Shown: positions 52,589 through 62,202 of the stretch, piece after piece | How the letters are laid out: the number at the start of each line of letters is the position of its first letter | How positions within the stretch are numbered: the stretch's first letter is position 1 | Assembly: GCF_003054265.1 (NCBI RefSeq) | Contig: NZ_QBKT01000005.1 | Coordinates: 1-64,000 of the forward strand | DNA: 64,000 bases | DNA from: Kordia periserrulae | GTDB taxonomy: Bacteria > Bacteroidota > Bacteroidia > Flavobacteriales > Flavobacteriaceae | Direction of reading: 5' to 3' | Translations under genes and position numbers: made by a program | Notes under the pieces: generated by a model | What the model was told of the DNA's origin: nothing | Database searches by the model: none | Seen by the model: the letters and a program-made list of their open reading frames with translations, nothing else

Positions 52589-53341
52589 TTACATTTCCTC
52601 AATAATCTGTTCTATCAATTTGGTCGTTGAGGTATATGAAATTCCTTCATCCTTAGCAATATCAACAGCTTCTTTCGCTTTTTTTAAGGCTTTGGTGTAA
52701 TTTCCAGTTTTATACAATAATGCAGCGAGTGTGTCCGTATTGTAATAATTTTTCTCAAGTTCAATGGAACGTTCCACAACTTTAATGGCTTTCAATAAAA
52801 TCTTGACATTATTCTCCGTTTTATAAGCATTCCATGCCATCGAATTGAGTAGAGAAGAGGAATCCCAAATTTTATCCAAGTTTTCTTGACTAAAATCGCT
52901 CATGTCAAAATCGTCCGTTTCTGTTGATTCTATCACGGTTTCCTCCACTTCTTCTTCGTCATTTGCTACCGTTTTCATGTGTTTTGTAATCAATGCTTCC
53001 ATTTTGGTTTTGCTCATAGCGCCTTCAATTTGCTCTAAATTGGAGCTGTTTTTAATAAACAAATACGTTGGCATTGCATTGATTCCAAGTGCGTCGTCTA
53101 CTTGACTTTTATCAACATCTATCTTATAAAAATCAACTCGGTCTTTGTATTTTTTGTCCAATTCTTTCATAATCGGATCCATGCGTTTGCAAGGTCCACA
53201 CCAAGTGGCGTAAAAATCTAAGACAATCAAACGGTCGTTATTTACGAGCAATTTTGATTCGGCTTCAGTGTCAGATAATTCAGTTTGTGCAAAAGCGGGA
53301 AGAGTGGCACACAACAATAGAAGTAGCAATACTTTTTTCAT
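52589..53341 (-). CDS. Secreted thioredoxin-family protein
   Basis: The 250-residue protein has a signal peptide (MKKVLLLLLLCATLPAFA). A thioredoxin domain (about 18-125) has the active site WCGPC in FYATWCGPCKRMDP. The C-terminal ~120 residues are acidic then helical (TPR-like: LAALLYKTGNYTKALKKAKE). It is a periplasmic thiol oxidoreductase or chaperone. Confidence 0.92.
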   Translation of the reverse strand: MKKVLLLLLLCATLPAFAQTELSDTEAESKLLVNNDRLIVLDFYATWCGPCKRMDPIMKELDKKYKDRVDFYKIDVDKSQVDDALGINAMPTYLFIKNSSNLEQIEGAMSKTKMEALITKHMKTVANDEEEVEETVIESTETDDFDMSDFSQENLDKIWDSSSLLNSMAWNAYKTENNVKILLKAIKVVERSIELEKNYYNTDTLAALLYKTGNYTKALKKAKEAVDIAKDEGISYTSTTKLIEQIIEEM

Positions 53342-53450
53342 ATATAAAAAATTAATTCGTTCTTAAAGTTATATAAAAAAATCGTGCCATAAAATTATTG
53401 TCTTGAAATTTCGGCATACACACAATGTTTTTCGCCAATTTAAAATGTGT

Positions 53451-53996
53451 TTATTCAATGGTTTGAAACGAAAAAGAAGTGTTTATTCGCACCGTATGAT
53501 CAATTTTAATAAGCGCCTGTTGCAGCACTACCAAAACGCTATCTTTCTCTGTGTAATTGGAATTGATGTGCTTTGTATAGTGTATTTTTTGAGTAAACGT
53601 ACTATCATTAAGTGTTTTCATTGTACCTACAAGTTCAATATCTGTAATTTCTATTTTTTGGATAGAATCCGAAAGCGAAGTGTGGAATTTGCTCGAAGCT
53701 GCCAATTGCTCTTGAATAGCTACTGCAAATTCAGGATGTTTCGCCGCCAACACTTGCGATTCGTAATTGGCTTGAAGTTTGGTGGCAATCTCTGAGCGAA
53801 AATTACCAATACTAAAATCAATAGTTTTAAAATCAAGAAAGCCTTCTTTTAATTTGTCATCAGCTTCTACATCAAGTGTAGATTCATGAACTTTTAAGTC
53901 TTCTCTCGGAGCCGTAGCATTTTCAGATTTTTGAGAAAACTGATTGCATGAAACACACAAAACCAAACTCACTATGTATACTATCTTTTTCATCAT
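53451..53996 (-). CDS. Small lipoprotein, unknown family
   Basis: The 181-residue protein has a lipobox ending VLCVSC. The rest is charged and helical (FRSEIATKLQANYESQVL) followed by a beta-rich end with TFTQKIHYTKHIN. The family is not recognised. The ATG overlaps the stop of the upstream gene by 4 bases (ATGA), so the two are coupled. Confidence 0.75.
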   Translation of the reverse strand: MMKKIVYIVSLVLCVSCNQFSQKSENATAPREDLKVHESTLDVEADDKLKEGFLDFKTIDFSIGNFRSEIATKLQANYESQVLAAKHPEFAVAIQEQLAASSKFHTSLSDSIQKIEITDIELVGTMKTLNDSTFTQKIHYTKHINSNYTEKDSVLVVLQQALIKIDHTVRINTSFSFQTIE

Positions 53997-54913
53997 TGAA
54001 TCGTGAATTTAAGTTTTACAATCTGTTCATTGGCGTAAATTTTATCCAAAATCTGCATCTTTTTCAAACTACTTGTCGGAATCGTCAATAAATTAATAAA
54101 CTCCTTTTTGCTATACATTTCAATTCCTATAGTATTTGGAAACACGCGATAAATTTGCGCATTGTCCGCAATCAATTCGTCCAATTGTACGCGTCGTTTT
54201 TGCCAATCCTCTTTGTTGCCGTTTGCGTAATATAAAAGCATCAACGCGTAATCGTCGGTTTGTAATTGTACCGTTTTGTGTGAACTCGAATTGATATGTC
54301 GCACAATCGTGTCCGTTTTATGATACGGAGATTTCACTACAAACTTCAATTCTTTTTCCGAAGTCGTATACGAAAAACAACCCAAACTATCCGATTTAAA
54401 ATACAAAGAAGATTCATTAGTGCGAATCACTTCAATATCCAACGGAATTTTAGTAATCGCTTCGCGCTGATCGGCATCTGTAAAACAAAAAGTAAAAGTA
54501 TTTTCTGTTGGATACATGCTATAAATGGCAAACGCAAGCAACGGAAGGAGCAATACAAGCCAAAACAATTTCGAGAATTTTCGAGAAGAAGTTTTAGGTT
54601 CAACTTCAAGTTCAGCTTCGACTTCAATTTCAGATTTCGCCACAAAATCATTCCAATTTTCAAAACCGACATAAGTACTGAGTAAATTCAGCATGTCAAT
54701 TCGCGGTAACTTTTCGGTATCATTCTTCATATACGTATAAAACCATTTTTCGCTAATACTGCCCTTGGTTTTGCTGCGTAAATCTTCTTGAAAATCGGTA
54801 ATCGTATCTCCTTTCCACGCACGAATATCGCTTGAAGCAGCATGTGAAGCCAAAAAAGTTGTGGCAATTTGCTCTTTTAAGCGTGAAAAGTGATATGTTT
54901 TTTTTGTGTTCAA
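53993..54913 (-). CDS. Membrane protein with Bacteroidota-type N-terminal domain
   Basis: In this 306-residue protein the N-terminal ~90 residues form a small helical domain with ISEKWFYTYMKNDTEKLPRI and MLNLLSTYVGFENWNDFV. I recall this domain from many Bacteroidota proteins, where it looks regulatory. An acidic linker and one membrane helix follow (about 120-143, LFWLVLLLPLLAFAIYSMYP). A periplasmic beta domain follows (PLDIEVIRTNESSLYF). It is divergent from the DUF4349 gene and coupled to the lipoprotein gene. The plan suggests a signal relay across the membrane. Confidence 0.7.
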   Translation of the reverse strand: MNTKKTYHFSRLKEQIATTFLASHAASSDIRAWKGDTITDFQEDLRSKTKGSISEKWFYTYMKNDTEKLPRIDMLNLLSTYVGFENWNDFVAKSEIEVEAELEVEPKTSSRKFSKLFWLVLLLPLLAFAIYSMYPTENTFTFCFTDADQREAITKIPLDIEVIRTNESSLYFKSDSLGCFSYTTSEKELKFVVKSPYHKTDTIVRHINSSSHKTVQLQTDDYALMLLYYANGNKEDWQKRRVQLDELIADNAQIYRVFPNTIGIEMYSKKEFINLLTIPTSSLKKMQILDKIYANEQIVKLKFTIQ

Positions 54914-55047
54914 TTGTGATGTAAAATACAGTAAATCAGTTATTTGTATTTTGTAAAATAATTTACAAAGCTGTTACAAGGCGTTTACAAAGCTTCTTGC
55001 CGAAACTCTAATAGGTTTGTATTCGTAATCCTTAAAAATATAAAATT

Positions 55048-55968
55048 ATGAATGTAATCACACGAAAACAATGGGTAAAATCTATCAGCTATATTTTTTT
55101 ATTTAGCATTTTAATTTCTTGCCATGACAGCAATGAATCATATTTAAAAGAAGAGCTGACCTTAGAAAATGTCGATTTACGAGATGATTATAACAGCGTA
55201 GATGATGTAGCACCAAGTAAAGATAAAAAAGAAGACTTTAAAAGTTTTGATCAAGGTTTTATTGCGCAAACCAGCAATCAAGCTTTAGCGACAAACATTC
55301 CTGAAAACTTAAAAATTATTAAAACGGCGAGTACACGCTACAAAGTAGAAAATATTGAAAAAGCATTAAACGACATTAAACAAATGCTCTTTACGCAAGG
55401 TGGTTATATTTCTGAATTGCGTTATGACAAAAATTACAACGAAAAGAAAAACAGATTCACCATTAAAATTCCAAAAGAAAACTTTGACACCGTGCTAGAC
55501 GGCATTCAGAAGTTTGCAGAAGAAACCGATTATGTGAATATTTCCACCACCGATGTCACAGAAAAATACGTAGATGCACAAACGCGCTTACAAACGAAAA
55601 TGGAAGTCAAAGCACGTTTGGAAGCTGTTTTGCGCAAAAATGCTAAGACTGTAAAAGATATTTTGGCGACAGAAAATCAATTGCGTACCATTCAAGAAGA
55701 AATTGAAGTGGTACAGGGAAAACTCAAATACATGTCGAGCAGAGTTGCCTTTAGCACCATTCAAGTAGAATTGTACGAAACCATTGAATACAAAGAAGAG
55801 CCTGTAGCATACACAAAAGGATTTGGTGCCAAGGCGAAAGAAGGTTTGGCGGCAGGCTGGAATTTTATTCAAGATGTACTTATCGGAATCTTACATATAT
55901 GGCCTTTTATCATCTTGTTGACAGTTGTAGTACTCTTTTTTAGAAGATGGAGACGTGCTAGAAAATAA
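55048..55968 (+). CDS. DUF4349-type lipoprotein
   Basis: The 306-residue protein has a lipobox ending ILISC. The DUF4349 domain (about 85-290) has IIKTASTRYKVENIEKAL near its start and a coiled coil (about 175-225). The conserved YVNISTTDVTEKYVDAQTRL segment is followed by a membrane helix near the C-terminus (about 278-298, HIWPFIILLTVVVLFF) and a basic RRWRRARK tail. Function is unknown. Confidence 0.88.
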   Translation: MNVITRKQWVKSISYIFLFSILISCHDSNESYLKEELTLENVDLRDDYNSVDDVAPSKDKKEDFKSFDQGFIAQTSNQALATNIPENLKIIKTASTRYKVENIEKALNDIKQMLFTQGGYISELRYDKNYNEKKNRFTIKIPKENFDTVLDGIQKFAEETDYVNISTTDVTEKYVDAQTRLQTKMEVKARLEAVLRKNAKTVKDILATENQLRTIQEEIEVVQGKLKYMSSRVAFSTIQVELYETIEYKEEPVAYTKGFGAKAKEGLAAGWNFIQDVLIGILHIWPFIILLTVVVLFFRRWRRARK

Positions 55969-55977
55969 TATAACAAA

Positions 55978-56020
55978 TTACAAACTGACGATTTTCATTC
56001 TCTAAATCGTCAGTTTGTAA
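55978..56020. repeat. Perfect 17-bp inverted repeat between DUF4349 and SprT-like genes
   Basis: The two arms (55978-55994 and 56004-56020) are exact inverted copies with a 9-base loop. It is not followed by a long T-run. It probably acts as a transcript end for DUF4349. It also argues against starting the next gene at the ATG at 56021. Confidence 0.85.
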
Positions 56021-56068
56021 ATGTTTGAAGATTGTTTCTTTTCAAAACAAATATGTATTTTTGTGTAC

Positions 56069-56668
56069 GTGAAAGAAATACTGACCAAATACATTCCCGA
56101 ACGCGCTGTTGATGCCACTTTTGAACTTATCAAAGAACATCAAGTGCATTTAAAAATTGTAAATCAACGTGTAACGCGACATGGCGATTACCGCAGAATG
56201 CCTGACGGAAGACATCTCATCACGGTGAATGCAGGTGAAAATAAATACCGTTTTTTTGTGACGTTAATTCATGAAATTGCACATTTGGTAGCCTATGAAA
56301 AATTTGGACGATTTATAAAACCGCACGGAATCGAGTGGAAGCGCACCTTTCAACAATTGATGTTGCCGTTTATCAATCCGCAGATATTTCCAGTAAAAAT
56401 ACTACCAATCGTTGCCAATCACTTCAAAAATCCAAAAGCAAGTAGTGATACGGATGCAAAATTTGCCTTAGCGCTCAAACAATACGATCCAGAAAATGAT
56501 AAAAACTACGTGTTCGAAATTCCACATGGAAGCACATTTCGACTGCACAACGGCAAAATTTTCAAGCGGGGCAACAAACGCATAAAACGTTACGAATGTG
56601 TGGAAATTGCTACAGGACGCGTATATCTGTTCAATCCAAATGCGGAAGTGGAGTTGTTGCGGAGCTGA
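56069..56668 (+). CDS. SprT-like zinc metalloprotein
   Basis: A GTG at 56069 gives 199 residues starting MKEILTKYIPERAVDATFEL, as in SprT-like proteins; the upstream ATG at 56021 would join the hairpin directly. The zinc site is HEIAH in LIHEIAHLVAYEKFG, followed by KPHGIEWKRTFQQLM, a SprT core feature. The C-terminal region (about 110-199) carries basic residues. SprT-like proteins include DNA-bound protein proteases (SPRTN); the bacterial role is unclear. Confidence 0.88.
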   Translation: MKEILTKYIPERAVDATFELIKEHQVHLKIVNQRVTRHGDYRRMPDGRHLITVNAGENKYRFFVTLIHEIAHLVAYEKFGRFIKPHGIEWKRTFQQLMLPFINPQIFPVKILPIVANHFKNPKASSDTDAKFALALKQYDPENDKNYVFEIPHGSTFRLHNGKIFKRGNKRIKRYECVEIATGRVYLFNPNAEVELLRS

Positions 56669-56804
56669 TTTTTAGCAGAAAGCGCAAACAGAAATATAAT
56701 TGCAAATCAACGTTAGAAAGCCGTTAATAATCTACAGTTTTCTTAGGTATTTCGGGAATCTGTATTATATTGCTTTGTAAAATAGAAACCTACTACGAAT
56801 ATTG

Positions 56805-57887
56805 ATGAAAATGAACAAGAATTATTATGCCATATTGATGGCTGGCGGTGTAGGATCGCGTTTTTGGCCCGTAAGTACTTCAAGCTTTCCAAAGCAGTTT
56901 CACGACATGCTCGGAACAGGAGAAACGCTTATCCAAAAAACATTTCACAGACTTTCAAAACTAATTCCAACCGAAAATATATACATTCTCACCAACGAAA
57001 AGTACAACGATTTGGTGTTGGAACAATTGCCAAATGTAACGCAAAAACAAGTCGTACTCGAACCTGCAATGCGAAACACGGCGCCATGCATTTTATACGC
57101 TTCACTCAAAATTCAGAAGGAAAACCCAAATGCGGTGATGGTCGTCGCGCCAAGCGATCATTGGATTGAAGATGAACATGCTTTTATTGAGAATTTACAA
57201 GCTTCTTTTGAAAAATGTAAAAAAGAAAATGTATTGATGACTTTGGGAATTCAACCGACGTTTGCCAATACAGGATACGGATATATCAATTTTGAAAAAA
57301 GCGAGAACGCGATTAAAAAAGTACATCAATTCACAGAAAAACCCGATTATGAAACGGCAAAAAAGTTTCTAGAAAGTGGCAATTATCTATGGAATGCGGG
57401 AATTTTTATGTGGAGTGTTAACACAATTATTACAGCGTTTCAAAACTTTCAACCGAAACTGTACGAACTATTTGATGAAGGTTTTTCGGTATATAACACT
57501 GATTTTGAAGACGATTTTATTCGTGATAATTACGGCAGAGCGGAAAATATTTCTATCGATTATGCCATTATGGAACACGCGTCGCACGTGTATGTATTGC
57601 CTGCAACATTCGATTGGAACGACTTAGGTACGTGGGGAAGTTTATACGACAAATTAGACAAAGAGGAAAACCGTAATGCAGTCGTTAATGCAAAACCTAT
57701 CTTGCAAGAAGCGAGCGGAAATATGATTCGGACCACAAACAAAAAAGTCGTGGTAATTGATGGATTAAATGATTATATTGTTGTGGATAAAGAAGACGTC
57801 TTGCTTATTTATCCAAAAGCAAAAGAGCAAGACATTAAAAAGGTTTTACAAAAAGTGAAAGACACCTACGGTGAAAATTACGGTTAA
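56805..57887 (+). CDS. manC: Mannose-1-phosphate guanylyltransferase
   Basis: The ATG at 56805 gives 360 residues (ATG at 56811 is also possible; a TTG at 56802 is less likely). It shows the nucleotidyltransferase sugar signature AILMAGGVGSRFWPVS, FPKQFHDMLG, VVAPSDHWI, FTEKPD and LWNAGIFMW. It makes GDP-mannose, precursor of polysaccharides and GDP-fucose. It lacks the C-terminal isomerase domain of longer bifunctional enzymes. It is followed 3 bases later by the DUF389 gene. Confidence 0.95.
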   Translation: MKMNKNYYAILMAGGVGSRFWPVSTSSFPKQFHDMLGTGETLIQKTFHRLSKLIPTENIYILTNEKYNDLVLEQLPNVTQKQVVLEPAMRNTAPCILYASLKIQKENPNAVMVVAPSDHWIEDEHAFIENLQASFEKCKKENVLMTLGIQPTFANTGYGYINFEKSENAIKKVHQFTEKPDYETAKKFLESGNYLWNAGIFMWSVNTIITAFQNFQPKLYELFDEGFSVYNTDFEDDFIRDNYGRAENISIDYAIMEHASHVYVLPATFDWNDLGTWGSLYDKLDKEENRNAVVNAKPILQEASGNMIRTTNKKVVVIDGLNDYIVVDKEDVLLIYPKAKEQDIKKVLQKVKDTYGENYG

Positions 57888-57890
57888 TAC

Positions 57891-59381
57891 ATGAGTGCAG
57901 AAAACGAAAACAAATTTAACTTTACAGATGACGAATCGGCAGAAAAAAATGCTGAAAATCAACCTGTAGACGATCCCAAAGGATTGTGGGAAGGTTTTAA
58001 AAGCTTCCTTTATAAATTATTAGACATTCGCGATGATGTTGACAAAGATCAAACCATTGAAGATGTCAAAAAAGATATCCCATTTAAAGGAGCAACCGCT
58101 TGGATTTTAATATGTTCCATATTTATAGCGTCTATTGGACTGAACGCAAATTCAACCGCAGTTGTGATTGGAGCCATGTTAATATCTCCACTCATGGGAC
58201 CAATTTTGGGAATGGGAATGTCCATTGCCATCAACGATATTTACACGCTTCGAAAATCTTTAGTGAATTTCGGTGTGATGGTCGTATTGAGTGTGTTGAC
58301 GGCGTTTTTATTCTTTAAATTTTTCCCTTTACAGGAAGATTCTTCCGAGTTATTGGCAAGAACCAAACCAGACATTCGCGACGTATTGATTGCGTTTTTT
58401 GGTGGTTTGGCATTGATTATTGCGAGAACCAAAAAAGGAACAATTGCTTCCGTAATTTTTGGGGTAGCGATTGCCACCGCTTTAATGCCGCCATTATGTA
58501 CCGTTGGTTTTGGACTAGCAAAAGGTGGAACGCAAGGACTTGAATTTGCAGGAGGCGCTTTGTATTTATTCATTATCAACACGATTTTTATCGCATTAGC
58601 GACGTTTTTGGTATTGAAAATTCTACGTTTCCCAATGTTGAAATATGCCAATTCTAAACGTAGAAAACGTATTTCGCAATTGGCTTCCGTAGTTGCGATT
58701 GCGGTTATGATTCCAGCAGTTTGGACCTTTTGGAATGTGTTGATTGAAACGAATATTAATAAAGATTATAAATTATTTGTAGAGAATATTGAAAAGAATC
58801 CAGAAGTTTGGCTGCAAAGACGAAAAGAAGATTTAGATATTCCTAATAAAACTATATTTCTACATTTTAATGGGGAAATTACTTCTTTGCTAAGAGCACA
58901 ATATGAAAGTGATTTAAAAAATTATGAAAATATCAAAGACTTTAAGCTAGAAATATTTGGTAATGAAAATCGTAGTGTAGATAAAATTTCAGATGCGTTA
59001 GATAGAGCTTATAAAGATTTAGATCAGAAAGAACTTTTAATTAAAGGACTAACGGAACAAGTTGAAGAGCTGAAATTAAACAATAGAGCGTTAGAAGAAC
59101 AGTTAAAATCTAAGGCTTCTTCACAAAACGAAAACTTCGTAGCGTTTACAACCTTGTCTAAAGATGCTAAAATTCAATACACAGATTTGCAGCAATTCGG
59201 ATTTGCACGAATGTTAAGCTCTAAAGATTTTAGCACAATTGATACCATTCCTGTGGCAGCTGTGAAGTGGAATCCAGCATTGAGTGATAGTATTCAAACA
59301 CTGCGCGAAGCAGAATTAAAAGTTTGGTTGCAACAAAAATTAGCATTGGATACGTTGATTGTAGAGCGTATTCAGCAGTAA
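57891..59381 (+). CDS. DUF389-family membrane protein with coiled-coil tail
   Basis: The 496-residue protein has an acidic N-terminus, then about 6 hydrophobic helices (about 62-290) of the DUF389/TIGR00341 type. Motifs include SIGLNANSTAVVIGAMLISPLMGP, GMGMSIAINDIYTLRKSL and ALMPPLCTVGFGLAKGG. A soluble C-terminal part follows with a coiled coil (about 370-410). Function is unknown. It is likely co-transcribed with manC. Confidence 0.88.
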   Translation: MSAENENKFNFTDDESAEKNAENQPVDDPKGLWEGFKSFLYKLLDIRDDVDKDQTIEDVKKDIPFKGATAWILICSIFIASIGLNANSTAVVIGAMLISPLMGPILGMGMSIAINDIYTLRKSLVNFGVMVVLSVLTAFLFFKFFPLQEDSSELLARTKPDIRDVLIAFFGGLALIIARTKKGTIASVIFGVAIATALMPPLCTVGFGLAKGGTQGLEFAGGALYLFIINTIFIALATFLVLKILRFPMLKYANSKRRKRISQLASVVAIAVMIPAVWTFWNVLIETNINKDYKLFVENIEKNPEVWLQRRKEDLDIPNKTIFLHFNGEITSLLRAQYESDLKNYENIKDFKLEIFGNENRSVDKISDALDRAYKDLDQKELLIKGLTEQVEELKLNNRALEEQLKSKASSQNENFVAFTTLSKDAKIQYTDLQQFGFARMLSSKDFSTIDTIPVAAVKWNPALSDSIQTLREAELKVWLQQKLALDTLIVERIQQ

Positions 59382-59403
59382 AATAAAAAGTATAAAGTTA
59401 TTG

Positions 59404-59437
59404 AAAAGTGAATCTAGTTGGGTTCGCTTTTTTGTTT
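59404..59437 (+). terminator. Terminator after the DUF389 gene
   Basis: An 8-bp stem with one U-G pair (59405-59412 with 59423-59430) is followed by a T-run. Confidence 0.65.
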
Positions 59438-59509
59438 TGAGTTATTTCTGTTGTAACGTTTTAATGAAAGGTTGCACAGATATTAACAGAAACCGTAAAC
59501 CTTCCCATT

Positions 59510-60526
59510 ATGTTGAAAAATCCCGTCATTTTATCGTTATTAGTCATTTTAGTATGTATTTCTTGTACGACAGACAAAAACTCCAAAAGAGCTTTGGAAG
59601 GTACTTGGATTGCAAGTTATTCGCAAACTGCTAATAATGTTAAAAATAATTTCAAGGATATTCCAGATTATATTCACTTGATGGACTTTAACGGTGATTC
59701 AGTAAGGCTTAAAAGCTTTAACGATAAAAACTCAAGGAGTTATATTGATACTATTGTTAATTTTTCATTGACTGATGGAGCAATTAAACTTGGCGATGAA
59801 GAAGAAATGCAAATTGCAATAGCAACAGACAGTATTATGCTCTCAAGTGAAGTGCATAATCAGAGATATCAAGATGTTTTTAGAAAACTACCTAAAAACC
59901 CTAAAATTGTAAACTGGAATCCAATAGGGAAACACTATACAACATACCATGATGACACCCAAGTGTTTATTGACTTTGCAAATGATTCTGTGATGTATTC
60001 CTTCAATGATGCTACAGGTATTTATAGTAAAAGCTTATGGAGGGTTGAAAGTATTGACAATCGTACCATATTAGTTCAAAAAAATGATGATATTTTTTCA
60101 TTAACATACGGTGTTGTAGATTCCTTAATTGACAATAAATTATATATTACTGATTATTTATTTCAAGAAAAATCAATAGTTTATGAAGAAGTAAACAAGG
60201 CTTATAAAAAGCCGTCTTCATTATATGGAACTTGGAAGTTGGCGTACAAAGAAAAACTTCCATTAGATTCGGAACAAATAACGCTTCCTTCTTCACTAGA
60301 TAGTTTTGAAAAGTTACGTATTAGTAAAGATTCATTTTACTTTGTTGGCGAACCTATTACATGGCGTTACAATTGGAAATATTATGAAAATGCGGAAACC
60401 ATTGTATTAGAGAAAGCCAAAAAAGCGATTAAAGTTTCTAAAGTCACAAAAGATAGTTTGGTACTAAAAATGGATCTTTCTCAAATAGATTTTTTAAGTA
60501 GAGAATATATTTTCATTCGTGAATAA
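59510..60526 (+). CDS. Lipoprotein of unknown function
   Basis: The 338-residue protein has a lipobox ending LVCISC. The body looks like two beta-rich lipocalin-like halves. The first begins ALEGTWIASYSQ, the second SSLYGTWKLAYKEK near 237; both share a GTW motif, which suggests an internal duplication. Function unknown. It is convergent with the ABC transporter genes. Confidence 0.75.
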   Translation: MLKNPVILSLLVILVCISCTTDKNSKRALEGTWIASYSQTANNVKNNFKDIPDYIHLMDFNGDSVRLKSFNDKNSRSYIDTIVNFSLTDGAIKLGDEEEMQIAIATDSIMLSSEVHNQRYQDVFRKLPKNPKIVNWNPIGKHYTTYHDDTQVFIDFANDSVMYSFNDATGIYSKSLWRVESIDNRTILVQKNDDIFSLTYGVVDSLIDNKLYITDYLFQEKSIVYEEVNKAYKKPSSLYGTWKLAYKEKLPLDSEQITLPSSLDSFEKLRISKDSFYFVGEPITWRYNWKYYENAETIVLEKAKKAIKVSKVTKDSLVLKMDLSQIDFLSREYIFIRE

Positions 60527-60558
60527 GTTACTAAAAAGAGTTGCTTTGAAAGTACTTT

Positions 60559-61329
60559 TTAACCCTCCAACTCTCTCAAATACACTTGTCGAACCTTTTT
60601 GAATAAATCAGAAGAATACACAAAATCTGAGACAGACTCGTTATTTGTTTTGAAGATTTCTTTGTTGGTGCCTTCCCAAGCTTTGTAACCGTCTTTGAGG
60701 AATACAATTTTTTCGCCAATTTCCATTACGGAGTTCATATCGTGCGTGTTGATGACCGTAGTAATATTGTATTCGTCGGTGATTTCTTGAATCAAATTAT
60801 CAATCACAATTGCCGTTTTTGGATCGAGTCCAGAATTGGGTTCATCGCAAAACAAATACTTCGGATTCATCACAATAGCACGCGCAATCGCAACTCGTTT
60901 TTGCATTCCACCAGAAGTTTCCGCAGGAAATTTATGATGCGCATCTACCAAATTCACACGTTTCAATACAAAATCCACACGATCTTGCATTTCACTAACG
61001 GACTGATTGGTAAACATGCGCAATGGAAACATGACATTTTCAGAAACTGTCATGGAATCAAACAACGCACTTCCTTGAAAAACCATGCCCATTTCGGTAC
61101 GTAAATGCCTTTTTTCAGCAGTAGAAAGCTTTTCGTATTCTTTCCCGTCAAAAAAGATAGAACCTTCTTCCGGCGTAAAAAGACCGAGTAATGATTTTAA
61201 AAAAACAGTTTTTCCAGAACCACTTTGCCCAATCACAAGGCTGGTTTTTCCTTTCTCAAAAGTGGTCGAAATGCCTTTTAAAATTTCAACACCGTCAAAA
61301 GATTTCTTTATGTTTTTTACTTCAATCAT
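60559..61329 (-). CDS. mlaF: ABC transporter ATP-binding protein (MlaF-like)
   Basis: The 256-residue protein starts at the ATG at 61329, which overlaps the stop of the permease gene by one base (TAATG). Walker A is GQSGSGKTVFLKSLLG, the ABC signature ETSGGMQKRVAIARAI and Walker B YLFCDEPNSGLDP, with the H-loop in VINTHDMNSVMEIG. In the Mla system the ATPase drives phospholipid exchange between the inner membrane and MlaD. MlaD is not adjacent here. Confidence 0.94.
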   Translation of the reverse strand: MIEVKNIKKSFDGVEILKGISTTFEKGKTSLVIGQSGSGKTVFLKSLLGLFTPEEGSIFFDGKEYEKLSTAEKRHLRTEMGMVFQGSALFDSMTVSENVMFPLRMFTNQSVSEMQDRVDFVLKRVNLVDAHHKFPAETSGGMQKRVAIARAIVMNPKYLFCDEPNSGLDPKTAIVIDNLIQEITDEYNITTVINTHDMNSVMEIGEKIVFLKDGYKAWEGTNKEIFKTNNESVSDFVYSSDLFKKVRQVYLRELEG

Positions 61330-62066
61330 TAAGTCAGCAGTAATTGTGTGATGATGTAATTTATCAAAATAATCACAACACTCGTCCAAACGAACGATGT
61401 TGTACTCGCTTTTCCAACTTCCAACGCGCCACCTTTCATATAATATCCATAAAACGAAGGAATGGTAGCGAGTATAAATGAAAATACAAAAGTTTTTACA
61501 AACGCATAGGTAACGTGAAACGGTATAAAATCAATTTGCAATCCTTGTACAAAATCGGCACTCGTGGAAAATCCACCATAAATAGATGCTAACCAACCGC
61601 CAATAATTCCTAAAAACATCGCAATGGTAATCACAAACGGATATAAAGACAAGGCAACAATTTTAGGGAACACCAAATAATTCAAAGAATTGACACCCAT
61701 CACTTCCAACGCGTCAATTTGCTCCGTTACACGCATGGTTCCAATACTTGATGTGATAAAAGAACCTACTTTTCCCGCCATAATGATAGAAATAAACGTA
61801 GGGGCAAACTCTAAAATAACCGATTGTCGTGTGGCAAAGCCAACCAAATATTTTGGAATGAGCGGATTGCTAATATTCAACGCCGTTTGTATCGCAACAA
61901 CGCCGCCGACAAAAAAGGAAATAAAGCACACTATTCCCATAGAACCGACGATTAAATCGTCAATTTCTTTAAAAATAAGATTTCTTAGCATAGACCATTT
62001 GGTCATTTTACTAAACACGCTTTTTAACATTAAAAAGTAGCGTCCTATATTTTCAAGGTAAATCAT
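61329..62066 (-). CDS. mlaE: MlaE-type ABC transporter permease
   Basis: The 245-residue protein has five to six membrane helices and the MlaE features FFVGGVVAIQTALNI, RQSVILEFAPTFISIIMAGKVGSFITSS and MRVTEQIDALEVMGVN. With MlaF it forms the inner-membrane core of a retrograde or anterograde lipid transporter. Its stop is coupled to mlaF. The 136-bp gap upstream separates it from the divergent phosphatase gene. Confidence 0.94.
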   Translation of the reverse strand: MIYLENIGRYFLMLKSVFSKMTKWSMLRNLIFKEIDDLIVGSMGIVCFISFFVGGVVAIQTALNISNPLIPKYLVGFATRQSVILEFAPTFISIIMAGKVGSFITSSIGTMRVTEQIDALEVMGVNSLNYLVFPKIVALSLYPFVITIAMFLGIIGGWLASIYGGFSTSADFVQGLQIDFIPFHVTYAFVKTFVFSFILATIPSFYGYYMKGGALEVGKASTTSFVWTSVVIILINYIITQLLLT

Positions 62067-62202
62067 GGGTTAAAAATACATCTTTCATAGAAGCTAATAA
62101 AATAATTAACGATTTAATGATTGCTTAAAATGCTATTTCTTTCAAAACAATTATTTTTGTAATAATTTCAATACTAAAAGCACTTAAATTAGCGACTCAA
62201 TC

